In this document: positions 1 through 5,159 of the stretch, one piece after another
Position numbering within the stretch: the stretch's first letter is position 1
Layout of the letters: each line of letters opens with the position of its first letter
Translations under genes and position numbers: made by a program
DNA from: Pseudomonadota bacterium
GTDB taxonomy: Bacteria; Myxococcota_A; Polyangia; Polyangiales; Ga0077539
Direction: 5' to 3'
NCBI GenBank assembly: GCA_023428035.1
Contig: JAEYZO010000079.1
Coordinates: forward strand, 1 to 5,275
DNA length: 5,275 bases
Notes under the pieces: generated by a model
The model's input: only the letters and a program-made list of their open reading frames with translations
Database searches by the model: none
What the model was told of the DNA's origin: nothing

Positions 1-119
1 GCGCTCGCGTCGCCGCGCGCGACCGCCTCGCCGGCGTCGTCGTCGACCTGCGCGGGCCTGGGGCGACGGCACGCGCAGAGCGCGAGCGCTGCGCAGAGCG
101 CGGCGGAGCGGGCGTTCAC
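1..119 (-). CDS. Putative lipoprotein, N-terminal fragment (runs off left edge)
   Basis: Reading the minus strand from a GTG at 119-117 gives an open frame to the left edge (39 full codons). It begins MNARSAALCAALALCACRRP and continues with an acidic stretch (QVDDDAGEAVARGDAS). This has the form of a bacterial lipoprotein signal: an Arg at residue 4, a short hydrophobic core, and a lipobox L-C-A-C with the lipidated Cys at residue 17 (codon 71-69). Third codon positions are G or C in nearly every codon, as in the other genes here. No strong Shine-Dalgarno precedes this GTG. An in-frame GTG 15 bases upstream (134-132) is an alternative start and would add five residues before the same signal. 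The frame is closed upstream by a TGA near 190. The mature domain lies outside the window, so no function can be given. The gene would be divergent from the CpeT-like gene at 259. The main doubt is that only a short stretch is visible and other frames are also open. Confidence 0.5.
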   Translation of the reverse strand, partial: MNARSAALCAALALCACRRPRPAQVDDDAGEAVARGDAS

Positions 120-174
120 GAGGGCCGTGCATACCACCGGCGCCTGTGGAGAACCCCCAATCGACGCCGCTTTC

Positions 175-202
175 TTGGCGACGGTTTTTCAGGCGCTGTA
201 AC
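175..202 (+). promoter_or_regulatory. Possible sigma70-type promoter for the CpeT-like gene
   Basis: In the divergent gap 120-258, which is less GC-rich than its surroundings, TTGGCG (175-180) and TGTAAC (197-202) are separated by 16 bases. Each matches the -35 and -10 consensus at four of six positions. A start near 209 would leave a leader of about 50 bases before the ATG at 259. This is a motif match by eye only. Myxobacterial promoters are often divergent from consensus, so confidence is low. Confidence 0.25.
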
Positions 203-248
203 CGGGCGAAGAACTTGAGCGGCGCCCCGCAGTGGAGGGTGGCGCCTC

Positions 249-253
249 GGAGG
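249..253 (+). promoter_or_regulatory. Ribosome binding site that fixes the start at 259
   Basis: GGAGG lies five bases before the ATG at 259. It favours this ATG over the in-frame GTG at 232, which would put nine extra residues (MEGGASEVS) ahead of an otherwise well-formed signal peptide. Confidence 0.65.
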
Positions 254-258
254 TCTCC

Positions 259-921
259 ATGCGCTCAGCGGTCCTCGGTCTGCTCCTCTGCCCCGTCGCT
301 GCCGTCACCGGCTACGCCCTCACGCGACCGGCGCCCGCGGCCTTCGCGCACCCGGTCGCCGAGCGACCCGCGGGCAAGGTCGCCCGCGCCTTCGAGGGAC
401 GCTTCTACGCCGGCGCCACGCTCACCCCCGACGGCGAGATCCCCGCCATCGAGCGCCGCGCCTGCCGCGTGGCGGCCCCCGGCCTCGGCGAGCGCGCGGT
501 CTACGTCGAAGAGACCTTCGCCACCGACCTGTCGCGCCCCTTCTCTCAGCGGCTCCTCGTCATCGACGACGCAGGCGGCGGCGCCGCGCGGGTGCGCGAG
601 TTCACCTTCCGCGACCCCGCGTCCGCGCAGGGCCTCTGCCAGCGCGCCGACCGCGCCCCCGTCGAGGCCTCGGCCCTCCAGGAGCGCGAGGGCTGCTCGC
701 TCATCGCCCGCGTGCGCGGAGACCGCGTCGAGGCCCGCACCGACGGCGAGTCGTGCCCCTCGATGCTCAACGGCGCCCACCACGCCTCGCGCACCGTGGT
801 CACGCACCGCTCGTACCTGCGCGTGCACGACCGCGGCGTCGACGCCCGCGGCCGCACCGTCTGGGGCGACGCCGTCGCGCCCCGCCACTACGTGAAGGTC
901 TCCGCGACCGCCGCCGACTGA
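259..921 (+). CDS. Exported CpeT/CpcT-family protein
   Basis: The 220-residue product starts with a signal peptide or membrane anchor (MRSAVLGLLLCPVAAVTGYA). A likely cleavage site follows the AFA ending at residue 30. Cys11 lacks a small residue at -1, so I do not call it a lipoprotein. The remainder matches the CpeT/CpcT family in motif content and order: VYVEE (81-85), PFSQRL (94-99), an REGC motif ending at Cys146, DGESCPSML (162-170), and DRGVDARGRTVWG (191-203) near the end. The family was first described as phycobiliprotein chromophore lyases of cyanobacteria (chromophore attachment to phycoerythrin or phycocyanin). Relatives also occur in bacteria without phycobilisomes, where the role is not established. 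Cys146 and Cys166 could form a disulfide if the protein is periplasmic (inference). The gene is followed after 58 bp by a secreted hydrolase on the same strand, so the two may be cotranscribed. The family call rests on recognised motifs. The ligand and function in this organism are unknown. Confidence 0.8.
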   Translation: MRSAVLGLLLCPVAAVTGYALTRPAPAAFAHPVAERPAGKVARAFEGRFYAGATLTPDGEIPAIERRACRVAAPGLGERAVYVEETFATDLSRPFSQRLLVIDDAGGGAARVREFTFRDPASAQGLCQRADRAPVEASALQEREGCSLIARVRGDRVEARTDGESCPSMLNGAHHASRTVVTHRSYLRVHDRGVDARGRTVWGDAVAPRHYVKVSATAAD

Positions 922-947
922 GCCGAGAAAATCCCGGCGGGCGCTGC

Positions 948-965
948 CTCGACCGCATGGTCGAG
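948..965 (+). repeat. Perfect inverted repeat in the gap between two genes
   Basis: CTCGACC (948-954), the four-base loop GCAT, and GGTCGAG (959-965) form a perfect 7-bp stem. It sits in the 58-bp gap between the CpeT-like stop (921) and the hydrolase start (980), ending 14 bases before that ATG. No T-tract follows, so it is not a canonical intrinsic terminator. As RNA it could hinder initiation of the hydrolase or mark a processing point. As DNA it is an 18-bp palindrome of operator size. A smaller CCC-GGC-GGG repeat lies just upstream (933-941). Confidence 0.45.
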
Positions 966-979
966 ATACCCTCCGCCCG

Positions 980-3010
980 ATGCTCCTCCGCCGGGCCCTC
1001 GTCGTCGCCGCGCTCGCCGCGCTCCCCTCGGCCTGTGGGGTCGCCCCTCCGGGGGCCGCCCTCCCCGACGGCTCGACCCCGGTCGACCTCGACGCCTCGA
1101 CGACGCCGCAGTTCGTCGAGACCGCGACGGCGATGTGGTCGCTCCCGCGCGGCGCGGGGCCGGAGCCCTTCTCCCTCCCCTGGCCCAACGACCTCGCGCG
1201 CGACGCCGCGGGCAAGGTCAGCTTCGCGCTCTTCCCGCAGCAGGGCATCCACCCCCTCGTGGCGGAGTACCTCCGCGGCTTCGAGGGTCGCCTCGACGGC
1301 TTCTCCCTCGCCGCCGCCGCCTACCTCCGCTTCGGGATGCCCCTCGACCCGAGCTCGCTCCCCGCCGACGCCGCCGCCACCACCCGCGACGGCTCGAGCC
1401 TCGCCCTCATCGACGTCGACCCCGAGAGCCCCGAGCGCGGCCGGCGCGTGCCGCTCCAGTGGCACTTCCGCGAGGAGGCCACGCGCTACTGGCCCCCGAT
1501 GACCCTGGCCGTCGCGCCGGTCTTCGGCTTCCCCCTGCGGCCCTCGACCCGCTACGCGCTCGTCGCCACGCGCGCGCTCCACGGCCTCGGAGACACCGCC
1601 CTCGCCCGCTCCGCCGACCTCGACGCCGTGCTCTCCGACGCCCCCACCGACGACGCCGCGGTGAACGCCGCGCGGGCCCGCTACGCCCCCGCCCACGCGG
1701 CGCTCGCCGACCTCGGCGTCGCGCGCGACGACCTGCTCTCGCTCACGGTCTTCACCACCGACGACCCCACGGCGGAGTTCTTCCGCGCCGCCGAGTGGAT
1801 GCGGCGCGACGGCCTGCGCCCCAACCTCGTCGACCTCGGCGAGCCCACGGCGGCCGACGGCTACGTCGAGCTCCGCGGTCACTGGGGGCGACACCCGAAC
1901 TTCCAGTCGGGTCAGAACCCCTACTCCGCCGCGGGCTCCGGCGACTTCGTGCTGGGCCCCGACGGGGTGCCCCAGGTGCAGCGCACCGAGCGCATCCGCT
2001 TCGCCCTCACCCTCCCCACCACGCCGATGCCCGAGCGCGGCTGGCCCGTCGCGGTCTTCGCGCACGGCACCGGGGGCAACTACCGCAGCTTCATCAACAG
2101 CGGCAGCGCGGCGGCGCTCGCGGCGGAGGGCGTCGCGGTCCTGGGCTTCGACCAGGTGTTCCACGGCGAGCGCGCGGCGCCGGGGGCCTCGCCCGAGGCG
2201 GCCTTCTTCAACTTCACGAACCCCCACGCGGGGCGCACCAACAACCGCCAGGCGGGGCTCGACCTCGTGCAGGCCGGGCGCTTCGTGCGAGCGCTCACCT
2301 TCGAGCTCCCGGGCGCCGAGGGCGCGACGAGCACCGTGCGTTTCAACAGCGAGCGGGTGTTCTTCTTCGGCCACTCCCAGGGAGGCCTCAACGGTCCCCT
2401 GTGGTTGGCGGCGGAGGACGGCGCGTCGGCGGCGGTGCTCTCGGGCGCGGGCGGCTCCTTCGCGCTGGCGCTCATCCTCAAGACCGAACCCCTCAACATC
2501 CCTCAGCTCGTGTCGACGGCGCTCGCGCTCCGCCCCGGGGAGCTCGTCCCGCTGCACCCCGTGGTGAGCCTGCTCCAACACCTGGTCGACCCGAGCGACC
2601 CGGTGAACTACGGCCGCTACATCGTGCGTGAGCCGCGCGGCGCCAACCGACCCAAGCACGTCTACCAGACGCAGGGCTTCATCGACCGCTTCGCGCCCCC
2701 CGCGGGCATCGCGGCGCTCGCGCTCTCACAGGGCCTCCCGCTCGCGCTGCCGGTGTTGCACCCGGAGCCTGACTACGACCTCCTCGGGGTGCCCGCGATG
2801 CCCACGCCCGCGCGAGGGAACATCGCGACCCGAGGCGGCGCCGTCACCGGGGTGTGGGAGCAGTTCGACGCGCCCGCGGGCACCGACGGTCACTTCGTGG
2901 TGTTCAACATCGCCGACGCGCGGGCGCGCACGGCGGCCTTCCTCGGCAGCGCGGCGAGGGACCCCGAGGGGGTGCCCACGCTGCCGGCGCGGAGCAGCGA
3001 CGGGATGTGA
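980..3010 (+). CDS. Secreted alpha/beta-fold hydrolase (lipase/esterase-like), probable lipoprotein
   Basis: The 676-residue product begins MLLRRALVVAALAALPSACG. This is a two-Arg signal peptide with a probable lipidated Cys19. The lipobox P-S-A-C is not ideal because Leu is at -4 rather than -3. The N-terminal third carries PWPNDLA (67-73), a motif like that of bacterial virulence-factor-type lipase N-terminal domains, and an Ig-like stretch (about 105-200) ending in PLRPSTRYALVATRAL. From about 355 there is an alpha/beta-hydrolase core. It has an oxyanion-hole HGTGG (362-366), a nucleophile elbow GHSQGG with Ser466, a probable acid Asp569 in TQGFIDRF, and a probable catalytic His637 in TDGHFVVF. 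The full triad therefore appears intact and correctly ordered. It probably acts on ester or lipid substrates at the outer membrane or outside the cell. The substrate cannot be told from sequence. No good Shine-Dalgarno precedes the ATG, but no better in-frame start is visible. Coding ends 18 bp from the stop of the convergent gene. Confidence 0.8.
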   Translation: MLLRRALVVAALAALPSACGVAPPGAALPDGSTPVDLDASTTPQFVETATAMWSLPRGAGPEPFSLPWPNDLARDAAGKVSFALFPQQGIHPLVAEYLRGFEGRLDGFSLAAAAYLRFGMPLDPSSLPADAAATTRDGSSLALIDVDPESPERGRRVPLQWHFREEATRYWPPMTLAVAPVFGFPLRPSTRYALVATRALHGLGDTALARSADLDAVLSDAPTDDAAVNAARARYAPAHAALADLGVARDDLLSLTVFTTDDPTAEFFRAAEWMRRDGLRPNLVDLGEPTAADGYVELRGHWGRHPNFQSGQNPYSAAGSGDFVLGPDGVPQVQRTERIRFALTLPTTPMPERGWPVAVFAHGTGGNYRSFINSGSAAALAAEGVAVLGFDQVFHGERAAPGASPEAAFFNFTNPHAGRTNNRQAGLDLVQAGRFVRALTFELPGAEGATSTVRFNSERVFFFGHSQGGLNGPLWLAAEDGASAAVLSGAGGSFALALILKTEPLNIPQLVSTALALRPGELVPLHPVVSLLQHLVDPSDPVNYGRYIVREPRGANRPKHVYQTQGFIDRFAPPAGIAALALSQGLPLALPVLHPEPDYDLLGVPAMPTPARGNIATRGGAVTGVWEQFDAPAGTDGHFVVFNIADARARTAAFLGSAARDPEGVPTLPARSSDGM

Positions 3011-3028
3011 CGGGGAGACGAGGGAGGA

Positions 3029-3754
3029 TCAGGCGCGGCTGATGGCCTGGTCGGTGATGACCGGCAGGCGCATCAGGTCGCCCTTGTACGCCTTCACCGC
3101 CTGGAGGATCAGGACGACGAAGAGCGCGAGGGAGAAGAGCGAGCCGATGATCGAGCCGATGCTGCCGATCGCGGCCGCGAGGATCCCCGTGATGATGTTC
3201 ACGACGATGTACGCGACGACGAAGAAGGCCGCCTGGAAGGCGTGCATCCGGAGCCAGCGGCGCTGCGGCTCCTTCGGCTCGGTGAAGATGAACACCACCG
3301 CGATGGGCCAGAAGAGGTACCCGACGAGCGCCGCGACGTTGTAGTCGAGGTTCAGCGTCGCGGACTTCATCCCTGGCACATAGGGCGGCACGGAGCCGTC
3401 ACCGCCGGCAGAGACCATCGCGCCCGGCTGGCCGTAGCCGCCCGGCTGCTGCTGGGGCTGGCCGTAGCCCGGCTGGGGCTGGCCGTAGCCCTGCTGCGGC
3501 TGACCATAGCCCGGCTGCGACTGCTGCGGCTGGCCGTAGCCCGGCTGCGACTGCTGCGGCTGACCGTAACCCGGCTGCGACTGCTGCGGCTGGCCGTAAC
3601 CCGGCTGCGACTGCTGAGGCTGACCGTAACCCTGCTGAGGCTGACCGTAGCCCTGCTGGGGCTGGCCGTAGCCGCCCTGCTGGGGGTACCCAGGCTGACC
3701 GCCCGGAGGAGGCCAGCCGCCCGGGGGTTGTCCCCCGCCCGGAGGTCCCTGCAT
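3029..3754 (-). CDS. DUF4870/Tic20-like membrane protein with Gln/Gly/Pro/Tyr-rich N-terminal repeats
   Basis: The 241-residue protein has two parts. Residues 1-111 are low complexity: a Gly/Pro-rich head, then tandem GYGQPQQ heptads and four identical GYGQPQQSQP decads (42-81). There is no signal peptide, and this part is likely cytoplasmic and disordered. Residues 136-241 hold three hydrophobic segments (about 137-158, 171-192, 197-220). Between the first two is the motif EPQRRWLRMHAFQAAFF, and the end is KAYKGDLMRLPVITDQA. These fit the DUF4870/Tic20-like small membrane family, in which a conserved H-x-x-Q-A leads into helix 2 and a K-LP-I-x-D/G ending follows helix 3. The function of that family is not established. 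I chose the ATG at 3754 because AAGGA lies six bases upstream (3761-3765). Extending to an ATG at 3805 would add 17 Arg/Pro-rich residues that overlap the promoter candidate. The repeat tail resembles aromatic/Gln prion-like segments that promote self-association (inference). Confidence 0.8.
   Translation of the reverse strand: MQGPPGGGQPPGGWPPPGGQPGYPQQGGYGQPQQGYGQPQQGYGQPQQSQPGYGQPQQSQPGYGQPQQSQPGYGQPQQSQPGYGQPQQGYGQPQPGYGQPQQQPGGYGQPGAMVSAGGDGSVPPYVPGMKSATLNLDYNVAALVGYLFWPIAVVFIFTEPKEPQRRWLRMHAFQAAFFVVAYIVVNIITGILAAAIGSIGSIIGSLFSLALFVVLILQAVKAYKGDLMRLPVITDQAISRA
3511..3630 (-). repeat. Four tandem 30-bp coding repeats
   Basis: Units at 3511-3540, 3541-3570, 3571-3600 and 3601-3630 are nearly identical. 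Neighbours differ by one or two bases, and every difference is synonymous, so all four encode the decad GYGQPQQSQP. Shorter related units (21-30 bp, encoding GYGQPQQ, GYGQPQP and GYGQPQQQPG) flank them, so repetitive DNA spans about 3422-3673. Such an array can gain or lose units in frame by slippage or recombination. Confidence 0.9.
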
Positions 3755-3760
3755 TTCGAA

Positions 3761-3770
3761 TCCTTCCCTT
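3761..3770 (-). promoter_or_regulatory. Ribosome binding site of the DUF4870-like gene
   Basis: On the minus strand AAGGGAAGGA reads toward the ATG at 3754, with its AAGGA core ending six bases upstream of the start. It supports the 3754 start over the one at 3805. Confidence 0.6.
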
Positions 3771-3788
3771 CTCCGCGGCGTGTGGGGG

Positions 3789-3860
3789 CCGCGCCGAGGC
3801 ACCATCGCAGCGGACGCCGCGCGGTGTCAACTTGCGTTCCATTGCGATGACGCGGCGCGG
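3789..3860. repeat. Nested inverted repeats in the divergent intergenic region
   Basis: An outer pair, CCGCGCCG (3789-3796) and CGGCGCGG (3853-3860), encloses an inner pair, CATCGCA (3803-3809) and TGCGATG (3843-3849). Both are perfect. A small GCGG-ACG-CCGC hairpin (3810-3820) lies inside. The arms overlap the candidate promoters of both flanking genes, so the structure could be a regulator site or, if transcribed, a folded leader. In such GC-rich DNA short GC-only arms arise easily by chance. The mixed-base inner pair is the more meaningful one. Confidence 0.3.
3801..3830 (-). promoter_or_regulatory. Probable sigma70-type promoter of the DUF4870-like gene
   Basis: On the minus strand a perfect -35 hexamer TTGACA (3830-3825) is followed after 18 bases by GATGGT (3806-3801), a weak -10 (three of six). 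Transcription would start near 3794, giving a leader of about 40 bases that contains the Shine-Dalgarno at 3761-3770. The consensus -35 in a GC-rich stretch and its correct placement are the main support. Confidence 0.45.
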
Positions 3861-3871
3861 AGCGGTAGGGT
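3842..3871 (+). promoter_or_regulatory. Weak candidate promoter for the thi operon
   Basis: TTGCGA (3842-3847) and TAGGGT (3866-3871), 18 bases apart, match the -35 at four and the -10 at three of six positions. A start near 3878 would leave only a few bases before the thiS ATG at 3882, giving an almost leaderless message. That would be in keeping with the lack of a good Shine-Dalgarno there. The match is weak and unsupported by anything else. Confidence 0.2.
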
Positions 3872-3881
3872 GCGCCGCCCC

Positions 3882-4100
3882 ATGAGCGCGCGTTCGGACA
3901 CCCTCTCCATCACCGTGAACGGTGACCTCCACGAGGTCCCCGCGGGCCTGACGGTCACCGGGCTCCTCGCGCACCTCGGGGTGCAGGGCGTCGCCGCGGT
4001 CGAGCGCAACGAGGTCGTGGTCCCCCGCGCGGAGCACGGCTCGACCGAGGTGCTCGACGGCGACCGCTTCGAGGTCGTCGCGCTCGTGGGCGGAGGGTGA
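3882..4100 (+). CDS. thiS: ThiS, sulfur-carrier protein for thiazole synthesis
   Basis: This 72-residue ubiquitin-fold protein carries sulfur as a C-terminal thiocarboxylate and passes it to ThiG during synthesis of the thiazole half of thiamine. The sequence shows the usual ThiS landmarks: ITVNGDLHEVPAGLTVTGLL at the start, AVERNEVVVPR (39-49), GDRFEVVALVGGG at the end, and the obligatory terminal Gly-Gly (71-72). Length is typical for the family. Start at the ATG at 3882 gives the normal N-terminus. The longer in-frame start at 3780 would run through the intergenic region and promoter signals of the opposite gene. Only a poor Shine-Dalgarno (TAGGG, 11 bases away) is present. The gene heads the operon and stops four bases before thiG. 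ThiF, which adenylates ThiS, and the glycine or tyrosine oxidase arm (ThiO/ThiH) are not in this window. Confidence 0.93.
   Translation: MSARSDTLSITVNGDLHEVPAGLTVTGLLAHLGVQGVAAVERNEVVVPRAEHGSTEVLDGDRFEVVALVGGG
4092..4097 (+). promoter_or_regulatory. Shine-Dalgarno of thiG inside the thiS Gly-Gly-Gly tail
   Basis: GGAGGG, made from the last glycine codons of thiS, lies seven bases before the thiG ATG at 4105. The bases that encode the functional C-terminus of ThiS also serve as the ribosome binding site for its partner enzyme, which favours coupled translation. Confidence 0.6.
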
Positions 4101-4104
4101 ACCC

Positions 4105-4911
4105 ATGAGCAGCGCAGACCGCATCACCATCGCCGGCCGCGACCTCGGCTCGCGCCTCTTCGTCGGCACCGGCAAGTACGCCGACCTCGAGACCTGCCGC
4201 GCGGCCCTGCGCGCCTCGGGCGCCACCGTGGTGACCGTGGCCCTGCGCCGGGTCGACCTCTCGCAGCGGGGCTCCGGCTCGCTCCTCGGGATGCTCGCCG
4301 AGGAGGGCTTCACGCTCCTCCCCAACACCGCGGGTTGCTACACCGCCGACGACGCCGTGCGCACCGCGAGGCTCGGCCGCGAGGCCGCGGGCACCGACCT
4401 CGTGAAGCTCGAGGTGATCGGCGACCCCAAGACCCTCTTCCCTGACACCGAAGAGCTGGTGAAGGCCGCGAAGACCCTCGTGGCCGAGGGCTTCTTCGTG
4501 CTGCCCTACACCAACGACGACCCCATCGTGGCGCGCAAGCTCGTCGACGCTGGCTGCCCCGCGGTGATGCCCCTGGGCGCGCCCATCGGCTCTGGGCTGG
4601 GGCTGCGCAACCCGTACAACCTCCGCATCCTGATGGAGACGGTGTCGGTGCCCGTCATCGTCGACGCGGGCGTGGGCACCGCGAGCGACGCGGCCATCGC
4701 GATGGAGCTCGGCGCCGACGGCGTGCTCCTCAACACCGCCATCGCCCAGGCGAGGGACCCGGTGAAGATGGCCGCCGCCATGCGCCTCGCGGTGGAGTCG
4801 GGCCGCCTCGCGCACCTCGCGGGGAGGATGCCCACGCGGCTCTACGCGAACGCGAGCTCCCCGCTCGAAGGGACGATCACGCCCGGTCCCGCGCGCCACG
4901 ACATCGAGTGA
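4105..4911 (+). CDS. thiG: ThiG, thiazole synthase
   Basis: This 268-residue (beta/alpha)8 enzyme combines 1-deoxy-D-xylulose 5-phosphate, dehydroglycine and sulfur from ThiS-thiocarboxylate into the thiazole phosphate precursor of thiamine, in the cytoplasm. Family landmarks run through the whole length: GTGKY (21-25), VTVALRRV (43-50), LLPNTAGCYTADDAVRTARL (71-90), VKLEVIGD (100-107) with the Schiff-base Lys101 and nearby Glu103, VLPYTNDDP (132-140), MPLGAPIGSGLGLRNPYN (155-172), VIVDAGVGTASDAAIAMELG (184-203) with Asp187, and LLNTAIA (208-214). The end carries MPTRLYANASSPLEGTI. No key residue appears missing. It is spaced four bases from thiS, and its TGA overlaps the GTG of the next gene, so it is in one operon and probably translationally coupled on both sides. 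Confidence 0.97.
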   Translation: MSSADRITIAGRDLGSRLFVGTGKYADLETCRAALRASGATVVTVALRRVDLSQRGSGSLLGMLAEEGFTLLPNTAGCYTADDAVRTARLGREAAGTDLVKLEVIGDPKTLFPDTEELVKAAKTLVAEGFFVLPYTNDDPIVARKLVDAGCPAVMPLGAPIGSGLGLRNPYNLRILMETVSVPVIVDAGVGTASDAAIAMELGADGVLLNTAIAQARDPVKMAAAMRLAVESGRLAHLAGRMPTRLYANASSPLEGTITPGPARHDIE

Positions 4912-5159
4912 CCGTGCGCGCCGCCCTCGCGCTGATGCTCGCGCTCGCGCCCCTGCAGTGCCCCTCGCGACGTCCGCCGGACCTCGCGCGCGAGGAGACC
5001 CCGGGCGAGGCGCTGTGGGCCCTCTCCGAGCGCTTCGCTTCGACGGGCGACACCGCGAGCCAGCGCGAGACGCTGCGCTTCCTCGTGGAGCGGTACCCGA
5101 GCAGCCGCTTCGCGCCGCGCGCGAGAGACGCCCTCGGCGACGCGGGGGCGCCGCGGTGA
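4908..5159 (+). CDS. Small exported TPR-like protein within the thi operon, possible lipoprotein
   Basis: The 83-residue product begins MTVRAALALMLALAPLQCPS. This is a signal peptide whose Cys18 could be lipidated, although Gln at -1 and Pro at -3 make the lipobox poor. Residues 31-80 look like one tetratricopeptide-type helix pair: EALWALSERFASTGD, then RETLRFLVERYPSSRFAPRARDALGD. The pattern of small/aromatic positions and the YPSSRFA turn recall the YbgF/BamD-type TPR units of envelope proteins. One repeat is short for a stable TPR domain, so the protein may work as a small adaptor or as a partner of other units. The GTG start overlaps the thiG stop (GTGA) and the TGA stop overlaps the next GTG. 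No Shine-Dalgarno is seen, so translation is probably coupled. Third-position G/C and an intact frame support a real gene. No thiamine function can be assigned. It may simply be carried in the operon. Confidence 0.72.
   Translation: MTVRAALALMLALAPLQCPSRRPPDLAREETPGEALWALSERFASTGDTASQRETLRFLVERYPSSRFAPRARDALGDAGAPR

Noticed and set aside
1..201. Plus-strand coding tail ending at a TAA (199-201) or in the third frame at about 216
   Set aside because: These frames are open but have poorer third-position bias towards their ends and no recognisable motif. The minus-strand frame from 119 has a proper lipoprotein signal and uniform codon bias, so I prefer it, with some doubt.
146..895. 249-codon plus-strand open frame overlapping the CpeT-like gene
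   Set aside because: The product is Ser/Arg/Pro/Ala-rich low complexity, typical of an out-of-frame reading. The frame starting at 259 has both a Shine-Dalgarno and family motifs.
265..1248. Long open frame on the minus strand opposite the CpeT-like gene
   Set aside because: The translation is Gly/Ala/Arg/Val-rich without recognisable motifs. It mirrors a gene with clear family motifs and a Shine-Dalgarno, and such antisense frames are routine in very GC-rich DNA.
1135..2631. 498-codon plus-strand open frame inside the hydrolase in another frame
   Set aside because: It is extremely Arg/Pro-rich and lacks any domain pattern. It is a shadow of the real frame.
800..2659. 619-codon open frame on the minus strand across the hydrolase gene
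   Set aside because: It is rich in Arg/Glu/Gly/Val with repetitive composition, as expected for the antisense of GC-rich codons. It overlaps a gene with an intact catalytic triad and crosses two genes.
3011..3028. Bidirectional terminator between the convergent stops at 3010 and 3029
   Set aside because: The 18-base gap is purine-rich and contains no inverted repeat or T-tract.
3755..3881. TPP riboswitch upstream of thiS (AGCGGTAGGG at 3861-3870 resembles the 3' end of the TPP aptamer)
   Set aside because: The conserved CTGAGA and the CTGATCTGGATAATGCCAGC-type core are absent, and an extra base interrupts the resemblance. A chance match is more likely.
3399..4328. Minus-strand open frame across the repeat region, thiS and part of thiG
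   Set aside because: It runs antisense to well-identified thi genes, and its repeats merely restate the YGQPQ array in another frame.
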